This document shows, piece by piece, positions 1 through 8,638 of a DNA stretch of 64,000 bases. The translations under genes and the position numbers were made by a program. Positions within the stretch are counted from its first letter, which is position 1. Every line of letters begins with the position of its first letter. The notes beneath the pieces are model-generated. The model worked only from the letters and a program-made list of their open reading frames with translations. It searched no databases and was not told where the DNA came from. The DNA is from CAMPKL01 sp963817465 (lineage in GTDB: Bacteria; Acidobacteriota; Terriglobia; Bryobacterales; UBA6623), in the NCBI GenBank assembly GCA_963817465.1, contig CAWFOP010000006.1, positions 1 through 64,000 of the forward strand, given 5' to 3'.

Positions 1-1104
1 ATTCGAGCCCTCGGCGTAGATGCGGATGCGGTGGTCGGTGAAGGTCATGTTCGGCGTCGGCTCTGAGCGTTGCATGTGGCAACCGATGCACTCGCCGTTG
101 GGCTCGCGGGGGCAGGTCGAAACGCCGCCGGCCTCCCCGTTGTGGCAGCTCAAGCACACCCCGCGATAGAACGCCATATCCGCCGCGGCGTCATCATGCG
201 GATCGTGGCACGTAACGCACGTCAGATTGTCGCTCTGCTGGAAACACCGGCTCGCGAGCAGTCCCATCGGCTGGAAGCGCACTGCGACCGGGTCCGTCTT
301 TTCGGGTTGCGGATCCATCTTTCCGGGCTTGGGGTTGCGATGACACTGCCCGCAGAACGCGACGCTTTCGGCCGCGGCCGCGGGAGCCGTCTCGATGGAA
401 CTCCGAGCCGCGGCGATGTCGCCCGCAGTCGCCGCGGCGATATGGTCCGCGCCGGGGCCGTGGCAGCGTTCGCACCGCACGCCCGGCTCCATCGCTGACA
501 AGTCGAGCTTTGAATCGTCTCGTTTGACGTTTGCGGCGTGGCAGTTGAAGCAGCGAAAGGCCGTGTCCGGCGGCTGATCGATCCCCAAAAGGTCGCGCGC
601 GGCCTGCGGCGGCGGCATCGGATGGCCCACGGTGATTCCCGGCCGGCCCTTGCGCGGATAGAACGAGACGCGGTGCTCGACATACCGCCCGCCGCGCCGC
701 CCGACAGCCGTCAAACCCTGAGATCCCGCCCCGAACGTCCACTCGAGCAATAGGGTCGCCTCATCCTCGACCACCCTCGAGATGTCGCTCTCGCGACGGG
801 TCGCGACGGCGAGCAGCCCGTCCGCGGCTCGTTGGTAGCTGTATGCGACGCCGCCGCGCTCGCGCAGCGCGAGCTCTTGTAGACGGTCGGGCAGGGCGGA
901 GTCGAGGATCGGCCGCAACGCGAGCGCATGGCGGCTAGCCGCCTGGCGCTCGTATTGAGCCGAGTGGCACGGGGCGCAAGCCGCTGAACCCACGTACGAA
1001 TTTGCGGCAATCAGAGGCAGCGCACACAACCACCCCAGCGCCGCGACCTTGCTCGGCACGCGCCGAATTATAGCGCTTTTCTCAGCTTGAATGAGTCCGG
1101 ACAT
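1..1104 (-). CDS. Multiheme c-type cytochrome, secreted (3' end outside window)
   Basis: The minus strand is open in one frame from the ATG at 1104 to the window edge, so the C-terminus is missing. A short N-terminal extension is followed by a hydrophobic signal segment (WLCALPLIAA), then seven CxxCH heme-binding motifs: CAPCH, CFNCH, CERCH, CGQCH, CVTCH, CLSCH and CIGCH. All seven histidine codons lie in the same frame, so no frameshift is present. The protein would be exported and carry at least seven covalent hemes in the periplasm or at the cell surface, acting in electron transfer; the partner is not visible. A GTG at 1059 is an alternative start. In related bacteria such N-terminal heme regions are often followed by TPR repeats, which cannot be checked here. 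Heme binding is directly supported by the motifs; the redox role is inference. Confidence 0.85.
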   Translation of the reverse strand, partial: MSGLIQAEKSAIIRRVPSKVAALGWLCALPLIAANSYVGSAACAPCHSAQYERQAASRHALALRPILDSALPDRLQELALRERGGVAYSYQRAADGLLAVATRRESDISRVVEDEATLLLEWTFGAGSQGLTAVGRRGGRYVEHRVSFYPRKGRPGITVGHPMPPPQAARDLLGIDQPPDTAFRCFNCHAANVKRDDSKLDLSAMEPGVRCERCHGPGADHIAAATAGDIAAARSSIETAPAAAAESVAFCGQCHRNPKPGKMDPQPEKTDPVAVRFQPMGLLASRCFQQSDNLTCVTCHDPHDDAAADMAFYRGVCLSCHNGEAGGVSTCPREPNGECIGCHMQRSEPTPNMTFTDHRIRIYAEGSN

Positions 1105-1500
1105 TTCATGGCGTCCCGCCATATTAAGACGGAACTGCAAATAGCGAGGGATCACAAATAATCATTGATTGCTTCATTGGAATAGGATATCCTTCAGACG
1201 CTGGTATATCTTTACGGCGAAAATTCTTCCGGGACAAGAGGGATTTCCGTCGTTGTAGCCGGCGAACTGGTTTGGCGATAAGGCCGATGGGGGGCCTTGT
1301 CGAGCGGAAAACGGAGGTGTGTCCGCCGTCACGCGATCCGACTTGGCGTGTTTCGCTAATCGTTTCGCACCGGAGGTGACTCCGCCGACGGAGGATGCCA
1401 CGGAGCGCCGTTTCATGCGGTGCAAGTCGTCCACGGGTCGACTGCGCCGTCCTTTCAGTCCGTGGCGACTGCTGCGATGTTTGCAGATAGGGGGTCTTTG
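1105..1500. other. Intergenic region/leader between divergent cytochrome and TonB receptor genes
   Basis: No convincing gene. It must hold divergent promoters for the cytochrome (minus) and the TonB receptor (plus). Between about 1311 and 1415 the motif CGGAGGTG followed by a CTCCGCC or TCCGCC partner occurs twice, with a further CGGAGG, giving small potential hairpins in the receptor's 5' leader. No known riboswitch class was recognised. Confidence 0.4.
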
Positions 1501-4500
1501 ATGAATTCGTTTAAGCTTGCGATTGCAGGTTTACTGCTTGCTCCTTTTCTTCTTTTTGGTCAGGGAAGCACCGGCTCGATTCTCGGCACCGTGACCGACC
1601 CCACCGGGGCGGTCATACCCGGCAGCCAAGTGACAATCACCAACGTCGATACCGGCATTGCGAACGAGGTCACGACGAACGAGGTGGGCAACTACGTCGT
1701 CCGCTTCCTGCAGCCTGGACGCTATAGCGTTCAAGGCGCGGCTGAGGGATTTAGCCGCGTTCTGCGGGAAAATATCGTCCTCGAAATGACGCGCGAACAG
1801 CGCGTCGACTTGCAGTTGTCGCCCGGCCAGGTCACCGAGGTCGTCGAAGTGACCGCGGCCCCGCCGCTGCTGGAAACCGAGACCGGACAGCAGTCGACGA
1901 CCATCGAAAACAAACTGATGGTTTCGCTGCCGCTGCTCGGCCGCAATCCGCAACTGTTGATGCGGCTTGCGCCCGGCGTCGTGCAGCGCGGCGGCTCCAC
2001 GATCACCAGCGGCGGAGTCGTGCGCAAGGATCCCTACTTCCTTGACGGCGCGCACAGCAGCAGCCACGTCTGGAGCGGCAACCCGGTTAACCCCAATCCC
2101 GACGTGCTGCAGGAGTTCAAGGCCATCACCAACAGCTTCTCGGCCGAATACGGCGAGACCAGCGGCGCGATCATGTCGGCGACGACGAAGTCGGGCACGA
2201 ACCAATTCCACGGCGTGCTTTGGGAATTCCTGCGCAACGACAAGCTCAACGCCGGAAACTTCTTCAGCCACCAACGCCCCGTTCTGCGGCGCAATGAGTT
2301 TGGAGGAACCATCGGCGGTCCGATCGTCAAAGACAAAACGTTCTTCTTCTTAGCCCTCTCGTTGCAACGCATCAAGGGCTCGGCGGCCTTTACGAACCTG
2401 ACCGTCCCGATCGATCCGTTCCGCAACGGAGACTTCTCTTCGTTGTTGGGAAGCCAGATTGGAACCGACGCCTCAGGCAACCCCGTCTTCGGACGCCAAA
2501 TCTTCGATCCGTCGACGACCCGTGACGCGGGCGACACCGTGGTCCGCGATTCCTTCGCCAATAACACGATTCCCGTCTCGCGAATCAGCCCGGCCGCGGC
2601 CACCATGACGGGGCTGTTTCCGCAGCCTCAGACCGCCGATCCGTTTCGGAACTTCAACGCATTCGGCTCGACGGGCGATAACAGCATCGAGTGGAACCTC
2701 AAGATCGACCACCACTTCTCGAATTCCGATAAGGTGATGACGCGCCTGAGCGCCGTCCGCGGCAAAAGCGAACGGCCATGCGCCTTCCCGGAGCCGGGCG
2801 GCGGCGGCGCCTTAGGCGAATGCGCTCCTTCGCTGACGAATGCACGCTATCAGATCGTCGCCAACCACGTGCACACGTTCAGCGCGCGGGCGGTCAATTC
2901 GTTTCAAGTGTCATGGTTCAATGTCTACCCCAAGCGCACCGTCGCCGGTTACGGCTCGGTCAGCACGAACAGCCTCGGCATCTTCGGTCTTCCCGACGGC
3001 GCTGACCCCAAGGGCACGCCGACGGTCGATTTCCAGAACTTCCGGAACCTAGGCAGTTCGGGAGACACGCTGTTCTTCGAGCTCCAAAACAGCTACGGGT
3101 TGGTCAACACCACGTCGATGGTCTTCAACAGCCATACGATCAAGTTTGGCGGCGAGGCGCGCAAGGTCCGTACCGACAACCTGCAGCCCAACCCCGGCAA
3201 CACGCGCTGGGGATTTCAGAACACCTTCACCGATCAACGCGGCTTCAGCGGCTCCGGCTTCGACTATGCCAGCTTTTTGCTCGGCCTGCCTACGTCGTTG
3301 AGCTACCGCATCTTCCCCGGCTTCTTCGGATCGCGCGCCTCCATCTACGGCTTGTTCCTGCAAGACGATTGGCGCGTCAACGACAAGCTGACGCTCAACA
3401 TCGGCATGCGCTGGGATGCGCCGACGTATTACCACGAAGTCAAAGACCGCAGCGGCGTCTTCGATCTCGAGCAACGCCGGATTCAGCAATACGGCCAAGA
3501 CGGCTTTCGCCGCACGCCGTGGAAGAACGACTGGCTCAACTTCGGACCGCGCTTCGGCCTGGCCTACCGCGCCACCCCGTCGACCGTGATCCGCGCCGGC
3601 TATGGCCTGTTCACGATCGGCACGATGAGCAGCGGCGCATTCGGCTTCCTGCAGCCCGAGCCGATCTTCGCCGACGCGGATGTCGGCCGCTACAACACGA
3701 TCGATCAGATCAATCCGCGCACGACGCTCGACCAAATTCCTTACGCGCCCGCCGACAAGACCGGCAGCAACTCCAATTCGGTCACGGTGTATCCGGACAA
3801 CAACGCGATGTCCTACATGCAGCAGTGGAACCTCAACGTTCAGCGGCAGGTGGGCAAAGTGATGTTCGAGGTCGGTTACGCCGGGTCGAAGGGGACCCAC
3901 CTCGGTTACGGCGGCTATAACCTCAACGCGATTCCGCTCGACCAAGCCGCCGAGGCGCGCGGGCAACGCATTGCGCCTTACGTGCTCTTCCCGGAGTACC
4001 CGTCAGGCGTCAACATCAACACCTGGATCGGAGACTCGGTCTATCACGCGCTGCAGATAAAGGCGGAACGCCGCTATTCCAGCGGTTTGGGATTCCTTTT
4101 CGCCTACACCTGGCAGAAGACGATCTCGCGCGGCGATGAAGGTTATCGCGACCCGCTCAACAATCGCAACGTGGATCGCGGCGTGGAGCAAAACTCGGTG
4201 CCGCAGCGGATCTCTCTCGGGTTCAACTATGACCTGCCGTTCGGCCAAGGACGTCCTTGGGTGCAGTCGGGTCCCGCGTCATGGTTTATCGGCGGCTGGC
4301 AGTTGAGCGGCATCCTGACGATGCAAGGCGGCTTCCCGATGAATCCCGGGCTGGCGCAAGACAGTTGCGTCTGCGGGTCCACGGGGCGTCCGAACGTCGT
4401 CGGCGATCCCGTTCTCGACGGTTCCCAACAGAGCCTCGACCGTTGGTTCAATGTCGAAGCATTCGCGCAACCGCAGCTCTATACGGTGGGTGACGCCGGG

Positions 4501-4737
4501 CGCGGCCTGTTCTATGGCCCGGCTCTGCGTGGTCTCGACCTCAACATCGCCAAGCGATTTGAGGTGACTGCGCTCAAAGAAGGCGCCGCCTTCGAAGTGC
4601 GCGGTGAGCTCTACAACATCACGAACTCCCCGCAATACAGCAATCCGAACATTTCGATCGGGTCCGCGAACGCCGGCAGAATCACTTCGGTCGGCGGCTC
4701 GCGCGAAGTCCAACTCGCGCTCAAGTTCTACTGGTAG
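1501..4737 (+). CDS. TonB-dependent receptor with carboxypeptidase-regulatory-like N-terminal domain
   Basis: Outer-membrane beta-barrel protein of about 1078 residues that would import a bulky nutrient using TonB energy. The chosen ATG at 1501 gives a clean signal peptide (MNSFKLAIAGLLLAPFLLF) and is preceded by a GGGGG tract; an in-frame extension to 1420 is probably untranslated. Domains in order: signal peptide 1-22, CnaB/carboxypeptidase-regulatory fold about 25-105 (GSILGTVTDPTGAVIPG), plug about 115-230 (SLPLLGRNPQLL), then a 22-strand-type barrel with segments such as FLQDDWRVNDKLTLNIGMRWD and a terminal aromatic residue (ALKFYW) typical of outer-membrane proteins. This is the Oar/acidobacterial class rather than SusC, and no SusD neighbour is present. 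A strong terminator follows. The substrate cannot be inferred from sequence. Confidence 0.93.
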   Translation: MNSFKLAIAGLLLAPFLLFGQGSTGSILGTVTDPTGAVIPGSQVTITNVDTGIANEVTTNEVGNYVVRFLQPGRYSVQGAAEGFSRVLRENIVLEMTREQRVDLQLSPGQVTEVVEVTAAPPLLETETGQQSTTIENKLMVSLPLLGRNPQLLMRLAPGVVQRGGSTITSGGVVRKDPYFLDGAHSSSHVWSGNPVNPNPDVLQEFKAITNSFSAEYGETSGAIMSATTKSGTNQFHGVLWEFLRNDKLNAGNFFSHQRPVLRRNEFGGTIGGPIVKDKTFFFLALSLQRIKGSAAFTNLTVPIDPFRNGDFSSLLGSQIGTDASGNPVFGRQIFDPSTTRDAGDTVVRDSFANNTIPVSRISPAAATMTGLFPQPQTADPFRNFNAFGSTGDNSIEWNLKIDHHFSNSDKVMTRLSAVRGKSERPCAFPEPGGGGALGECAPSLTNARYQIVANHVHTFSARAVNSFQVSWFNVYPKRTVAGYGSVSTNSLGIFGLPDGADPKGTPTVDFQNFRNLGSSGDTLFFELQNSYGLVNTTSMVFNSHTIKFGGEARKVRTDNLQPNPGNTRWGFQNTFTDQRGFSGSGFDYASFLLGLPTSLSYRIFPGFFGSRASIYGLFLQDDWRVNDKLTLNIGMRWDAPTYYHEVKDRSGVFDLEQRRIQQYGQDGFRRTPWKNDWLNFGPRFGLAYRATPSTVIRAGYGLFTIGTMSSGAFGFLQPEPIFADADVGRYNTIDQINPRTTLDQIPYAPADKTGSNSNSVTVYPDNNAMSYMQQWNLNVQRQVGKVMFEVGYAGSKGTHLGYGGYNLNAIPLDQAAEARGQRIAPYVLFPEYPSGVNINTWIGDSVYHALQIKAERRYSSGLGFLFAYTWQKTISRGDEGYRDPLNNRNVDRGVEQNSVPQRISLGFNYDLPFGQGRPWVQSGPASWFIGGWQLSGILTMQGGFPMNPGLAQDSCVCGSTGRPNVVGDPVLDGSQQSLDRWFNVEAFAQPQLYTVGDAGRGLFYGPALRGLDLNIAKRFEVTALKEGAAFEVRGELYNITNSPQYSNPNISIGSANAGRITSVGGSREVQLALKFYW

Positions 4738-4761
4738 CGTCGTAGAAGCGCTCGAACATTA

Positions 4762-4790
4762 GGGCCGTCCTTCACGGGGCGGCCTTTTTC
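4762..4790 (+). terminator. Rho-independent terminator after TonB receptor
   Basis: Stem GGCCGTCC (4763-4770) pairs with GGGCGGCC (4777-4784), eight pairs with one G-T wobble, loop TTCACG, followed by TTTTT. It lies 25 bases after the receptor stop and 9 bases before the convergent TPR gene end. Confidence 0.85.
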
Positions 4791-4798
4791 TTTCGCCT

Positions 4799-5716
4799 TC
4801 ACTCGGGATCGTCGGCGCGGCGCAACGCCGGCATGACGGCGTCGCGCTTGCGCTGCAAGGCCTTCAACGCTTCGGCTTGCGCCCGCGCATCTTCATCGCG
4901 ACCCACGGCTCGATAAGCGCGCGCCAGGTTGATGCGCGATAGGGAATAGTCGGGGTCGAGCCGTACCGCGCCTTCGAGCGACAGGATCGCTTCCTGATTG
5001 CGTCCCGCGTCGAGCAGCGCCTTCCCGAGCAGCGCGTGCGCGGGCGCGAATCGTCCGTTTCGCTCCAGCGCCTTCCTCAGCAGCGGTTCGAGCTCCTCAG
5101 CGGCGGCGCCTTGCTTGTCCTTGGCGAGCGCCACGTAGTAGTAGCCCCTGAACTTGTCAGGATTGTCGGCCAGGTAGCCCCGCGCGGCGTTTTCGGCGTC
5201 TTGAAAGCGGCCCCGCTGCAAGTGCGCTTCCATCAAGCCGTCCAACGCCAATCCCATTGACGGGTCGCTTTGGAGGCAGCTCTCAAAGACCGGCGCCGCT
5301 TCGTCATAGCGGTGCAGTTGATTCAGAGCGAGTCCGCGTCCCAATTGCAGCACTGTGTTGTCGGGCTCGATCTCGAGCGCATCCGTGAACACCTGGAGAG
5401 CGTCGCGCGCGTTGTCGTGCGTCAGCAGCAGTTGCCCGAGATGCAGGCGGTACACGGTGTTTTGAGGATTGAGGTCGATGGCGGCTTGCGCGGCCTCGGC
5501 CGCCCGCACCGGATCGCCCAACCCGTCCCAAGCCCGCGACTCTAGGTAGCGTGCGCCGGCCGAGTCGGCGCCGCTCTGCTGGAGCTGCTGCAGGGCTTCA
5601 CGGTAATGGCCTTGCGAAATCAGGGCTTCCGCTTCATTGGGCTGCTGCGCGAGGCACAGAGCGACGCCTGCGGACAACGCAGCGATCCAGCCGAGGCTCT
5701 GCAAGGAACGATTCAA
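4799..5716 (-). CDS. Secreted tetratricopeptide-repeat protein
   Basis: A 305-residue protein with an N-terminal signal peptide (about residues 1-23, ending at ALCLAQ) followed by about seven TPR helix pairs. Typical repeat cores are visible, for example VYRLHLGQLLLTHDNARDAL, LGRGLALNQLHRYDEAAPVF and HALLGKALLDAGRNQEAIL. TPR arrays form scaffolds for protein-protein contacts; here the scaffold would be periplasmic or surface-exposed. It is convergent with the upstream TonB receptor and separated from it by a terminator, so it is not in that operon. The C-terminus is charged (RRADDPE). The binding partner is unknown. Family assignment is secure, function is not. Confidence 0.85.
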   Translation of the reverse strand: MNRSLQSLGWIAALSAGVALCLAQQPNEAEALISQGHYREALQQLQQSGADSAGARYLESRAWDGLGDPVRAAEAAQAAIDLNPQNTVYRLHLGQLLLTHDNARDALQVFTDALEIEPDNTVLQLGRGLALNQLHRYDEAAPVFESCLQSDPSMGLALDGLMEAHLQRGRFQDAENAARGYLADNPDKFRGYYYVALAKDKQGAAAEELEPLLRKALERNGRFAPAHALLGKALLDAGRNQEAILSLEGAVRLDPDYSLSRINLARAYRAVGRDEDARAQAEALKALQRKRDAVMPALRRADDPE

Positions 5717-5805
5717 GCGTCGCGTCCCACGCTGATTCTAGGCGACGGTCGAGCGGATGTCATGAAAGGCGCCAGTCACCTCTGACGATGCTCGTCCTTC
5801 GACGC

Positions 5806-6216
5806 TCACAATGCGGCAGTCTCGCTGATCCGCTCCACCTTGAGGCTTGCAACTTTGACTTCGTAGACAGCGGGGCGCAGCAGGTCCTTAAGCGAGCCGA
5901 CGATCCCTGGCCAGGCCTTGACGATCTTCCACGCGAAATCGTTCCAGGAGATATTGGTCCAGCCGGGCGCCAGATAGACGTAGCTTAGGTCGGACTCACG
6001 AAGAGCAGCTCGCTCCACCTTGTTTCTCAAAATCCGACCGTCACCGCCGATGATTACCGGCTTATCGAAGCGGTGAGCGCATGCAGCGATCCACTCGGCG
6101 TCGGGTGTGCCGCGGCCGAATTCCTCGGTCAGGTGGCGGACGTCATTCCGGGTATCAAATGCGTTGAGCAGGCGGACAGCCTGAATCTGGAAGTTCTCGT
6201 CCGCGAGGAATATCAC
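5806..6216 (-). CDS. PIN-like toxin, VapC45 type
   Basis: A 136-residue protein that begins with the acidic PIN-like signature MIFLADEN, followed by an acidic TPDAEW motif around residue 37-42 and a GGDGRI segment near residue 58. These features match the DUF5615/VapC45 group of PIN-like predicted RNases, in which clustered acidic side chains bind metal. Its start codon overlaps the stop of the upstream gene by four bases (ATGA, 6213-6216), the usual arrangement of a translationally coupled antitoxin-toxin pair. The upstream partner carries HTH and DUF433 segments, as VapB45 antitoxins do. The toxin frame is intact. RNA-cleaving activity is inferred from the family. Confidence 0.72.
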   Translation of the reverse strand: MIFLADENFQIQAVRLLNAFDTRNDVRHLTEEFGRGTPDAEWIAACAHRFDKPVIIGGDGRILRNKVERAALRESDLSYVYLAPGWTNISWNDFAWKIVKAWPGIVGSLKDLLRPAVYEVKVASLKVERISETAAL

Positions 6217-6923
6217 GCCGCCCGCTCGAGTTGATCTTCAAAGCGAGCGGCGTCGAGTACCTGCCCTTCACTGAGTCCGAACAGATCGGCTATTAGCGCC
6301 GCGTCTCCGCCGTTCGCCTGGAGCTGTTTCGCGATGACCCAGGTGTGAATCCCCGTTGCGCCGACGACCGGCTTGCCCTTTGCGACGCGCGGGTCGATCG
6401 CGACGCCCTTCGCGATTCTCCACAACAGCGCCAGATCCGTAAGGCGATCGTATTCGATGCCGCTGAGAGCGCCCTTGAGTTGAGTGAACATCAACTGCCG
6501 GCTGATGGCGTCCCAGAAGACTTTCTCTTGGACTCGGCCCGCCGCTTCCACAATAATGCGGTGTCCGTCGGTTTGAAGCTTGGCGTGAGAGAAGGGGTGC
6601 GGCGTCCCCAGGTCTTACTGGATGGCGGAGTAGGCCTTCCGGATGACGGGCATCGTCACGCCGGCGGAACGGAACTGTCCCACAACGTAGGCGTCGATCA
6701 AGTCTAGAAAGCTGATGGCGTAGTCGCCGTCTCGAGACTCGTAGTCGCCTCGAAAAACAGGCTGGCGACGATCTCGGCCCTCCTTGCCCTTGAACCAGGC
6801 TCTGATGCGTGAAGCGTGGAGGCCCGTGTACCGCGCGGCCTCGCTGAGCGAGTACGCGGCCAGGCCCGGCTCGGGAAGTTTGAGGCCGTTTGTGCCGAAT
6901 TCGATGGGAGCTCCGACCGCCAC
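6213..6923 (-). pseudogene. VapB45-like antitoxin (HTH + DUF433) interrupted by in-frame stop
   Basis: Two segments in the same reading frame are separated by one TAA codon (6615-6617). The upstream part (6615-6923, 102 residues) has a MerR-like helix-turn-helix (SLSEAARYTGLHASRIRAWF) followed by the start of the linker domain. The downstream part has the DUF433 domain, with DPRVAKGKPVV and a GLSEGQVLDAARF helix. Read through the stop, the two make a normal-length antitoxin of about 236 residues. A GTG at 6551 (VEAAGRV) could restart translation and yield the DUF433 half alone, which is coupled to the toxin by ATGA overlap. So this is either a nonsense-mutated antitoxin, a two-part antitoxin, or a base error. 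The family call is by domain pattern; the status of the gene is unresolved. Confidence 0.7.
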
Positions 6924-6989
6924 AGCCTCATATTATTGCGAGAACGCACTTGCGGTCTAGGTGCGAGCCTCGCTTCCAATCGGGGCGTG

Positions 6990-7030
6990 ACGCCGCTTCG
7001 CGGCGTATTACAGGCGGGAGCGCCTGTAAT
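6990..7030. repeat. Double-hairpin REP-like repeat, copy 1
   Basis: Two adjacent hairpins: CGCCGC/TTCG/CGGCG and TTACAGGCG/GGAG/CGCCTGTAA. A near-identical 40-base copy lies at 12321-12360. This copy begins three bases beyond the stop of the MFS gene, so it may also serve as its 3' hairpin. Confidence 0.75.
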
Positions 7031-7033
7031 CAC

Positions 7034-8614
7034 TCAATGCGCGGCGGCTGGGCCCGAGGAGCCTTCGGGCTTTTTCATGAGCAGGACCAGAGGGACCATC
7101 GCGATGAACAGCACCGCTAGGCCGCGGAACACGTCGAGGTACGCTAGGATCGCCGCTTGGCGCTGCACGACCCCGAACATCGCCGCGTAGCTTTGCTGCG
7201 CGGCCGTCGACAGCGGGGCGCCGTGGGCGTGCATCAACTGGCGCATGCCCTGGAGCGCTTGGCGGGCTTGGGGGTCGTAGGGCGTGATGTGGCTGACCAG
7301 GCTGGTGATGTGGCTTTGTTGCACGCGTTCGACCATGGTCGTCACCGCCGCGATCCCCATGCTGCCGCCGATGTTCCGCATCAGGTTGAAGACGCTTGTG
7401 GCGTTGCCCATCTGCTCTTTCGGAATCGCGTTCATCGAGACCGTCGTCAGCGGGACGAACAGCAGCCCGAGCGAAAGTCCTTGAACGAATTGGGGCCAGA
7501 AGAAGTCCCAATAGCCGGCTTGCAGGCTGAGCTGCGAGAACTGCCACAGCGTAAACGCAGCGAGCACCAGGCCGGAGGCCAGGAACTTGCGTGCGTCGTA
7601 CTTCTGCAGCATGTTGCCGACGATCGGCATCGCCACGAACGCGCCGATGCCGCGCGGCGCCATCGCGATGCCCGCCTCGAGCGCCGGGTAGCCCAGCAGC
7701 GTCTGCATCCAGATGGGCAGCAACACCAGGCTGCCGTAGAGCACGAAGCCGAGCACGGTCATCAACATGGTGCCGGTCGCGAACGTGCGGTCTTTGAACA
7801 CCCGCAGATTCACCACCGGCGCCGCGATGCGCAGCTCATAAAAGACGAAGTAGATCAGGGTCCCAATCGCGACGATCAGCAGGGCGGTGATCCACGAGCT
7901 GGCGAACCAGTCTTCCTGCTGGCCTTTGTCGAGCGCCATCTGCAAGGCGCCGATGCCGACGGCCAGCATGCCGATGCCCCAGTAGTCGATGCGCGCCGCG
8001 CTGCGCTTGATATACGAGGGGTCGAAGACGAACGCATTCGTCATCATGATTGAAACGATGCCGACCGGCACGTTGATGTAGAAGACCCAGCGCCAGCTAT
8101 AGCTGTCGGTCAGCCAGCCGCCGAGCACCGGCCCGAGGATGGGCGCCACGACGATGCCGAGCCCCCAAAAGCCCATCGCGCGGCCGCGCTGATCGGTTGG
8201 GAACGCCTCGAGCAGCACCGCCTGCGACAGCGGTTGCAGCGCGCCGCCGGCCATGCCTTGAATGATGCGGAAGATCACCAGGACGGCCAACGTCGGCGCG
8301 AGCCCGCAGGCGAACGACGCCACCGTGAAGCCGGTGATCGACATCATCAGCAGGCGCTTGCGTCCAAAGAAGTTGGCGAGCCAGCCGGTAATCGGCAGCA
8401 CGATCGCGTTCGCAACCAGGTAAGACGTCAGCGCCCAGGTCGCCTCGGTGACCGTGGACGACAAGCTGCCCGCGATGTGCGGCAGCGAGACGTTGACGAC
8501 CGTCGTGTCGAGCACTTCCATGAAAGTGCCGAACATGACCGCCACCGCCACGAGCCACGGATTGACCTCGGGCCGCGCCTGTTCAGCGGGCAAGACTGCG
8601 GATGCTGCGCTCAT
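7034..8614 (-). CDS. DHA2-family MFS drug:H+ antiporter (EmrB/QacA-like)
   Basis: A 526-residue integral membrane protein with the 14-helix pattern of the DHA2 group. Motifs include VMFGTFMEVLDTTVVNVSLP in helix 1 (the conserved D/T motif of drug antiporters), WLANFFGRKRLLM (motif A), and GPVLGGWLTDSYSWRWVFY (motif C). It would couple proton entry to export of hydrophobic or cationic compounds across the inner membrane. The start lies 24 bases after the HlyD-family adaptor stop, and the TolC-like and TetR genes are upstream on the same strand, so the four form one operon for a tripartite EmrAB-TolC-type pump. A double-hairpin repeat directly follows the stop. Family is certain; the substrate is unknown. 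Confidence 0.94.
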   Translation of the reverse strand: MSAASAVLPAEQARPEVNPWLVAVAVMFGTFMEVLDTTVVNVSLPHIAGSLSSTVTEATWALTSYLVANAIVLPITGWLANFFGRKRLLMMSITGFTVASFACGLAPTLAVLVIFRIIQGMAGGALQPLSQAVLLEAFPTDQRGRAMGFWGLGIVVAPILGPVLGGWLTDSYSWRWVFYINVPVGIVSIMMTNAFVFDPSYIKRSAARIDYWGIGMLAVGIGALQMALDKGQQEDWFASSWITALLIVAIGTLIYFVFYELRIAAPVVNLRVFKDRTFATGTMLMTVLGFVLYGSLVLLPIWMQTLLGYPALEAGIAMAPRGIGAFVAMPIVGNMLQKYDARKFLASGLVLAAFTLWQFSQLSLQAGYWDFFWPQFVQGLSLGLLFVPLTTVSMNAIPKEQMGNATSVFNLMRNIGGSMGIAAVTTMVERVQQSHITSLVSHITPYDPQARQALQGMRQLMHAHGAPLSTAAQQSYAAMFGVVQRQAAILAYLDVFRGLAVLFIAMVPLVLLMKKPEGSSGPAAAH

Positions 8615-8638
8615 GCGAAATAGCCGCGTCGGCGAGAA

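Noticed and set aside
1174..1434. Minus-strand frame in the TonB leader
   Set aside because: No ribosome-binding site or family; it overlaps promoter and leader DNA.
1531..2274. Long minus-strand frame inside the first TonB receptor gene
   Set aside because: Antisense of a strong plus-strand gene with domain support; its translation is rich in Arg/Val/Asp in the pattern typical of GC-rich shadow frames.
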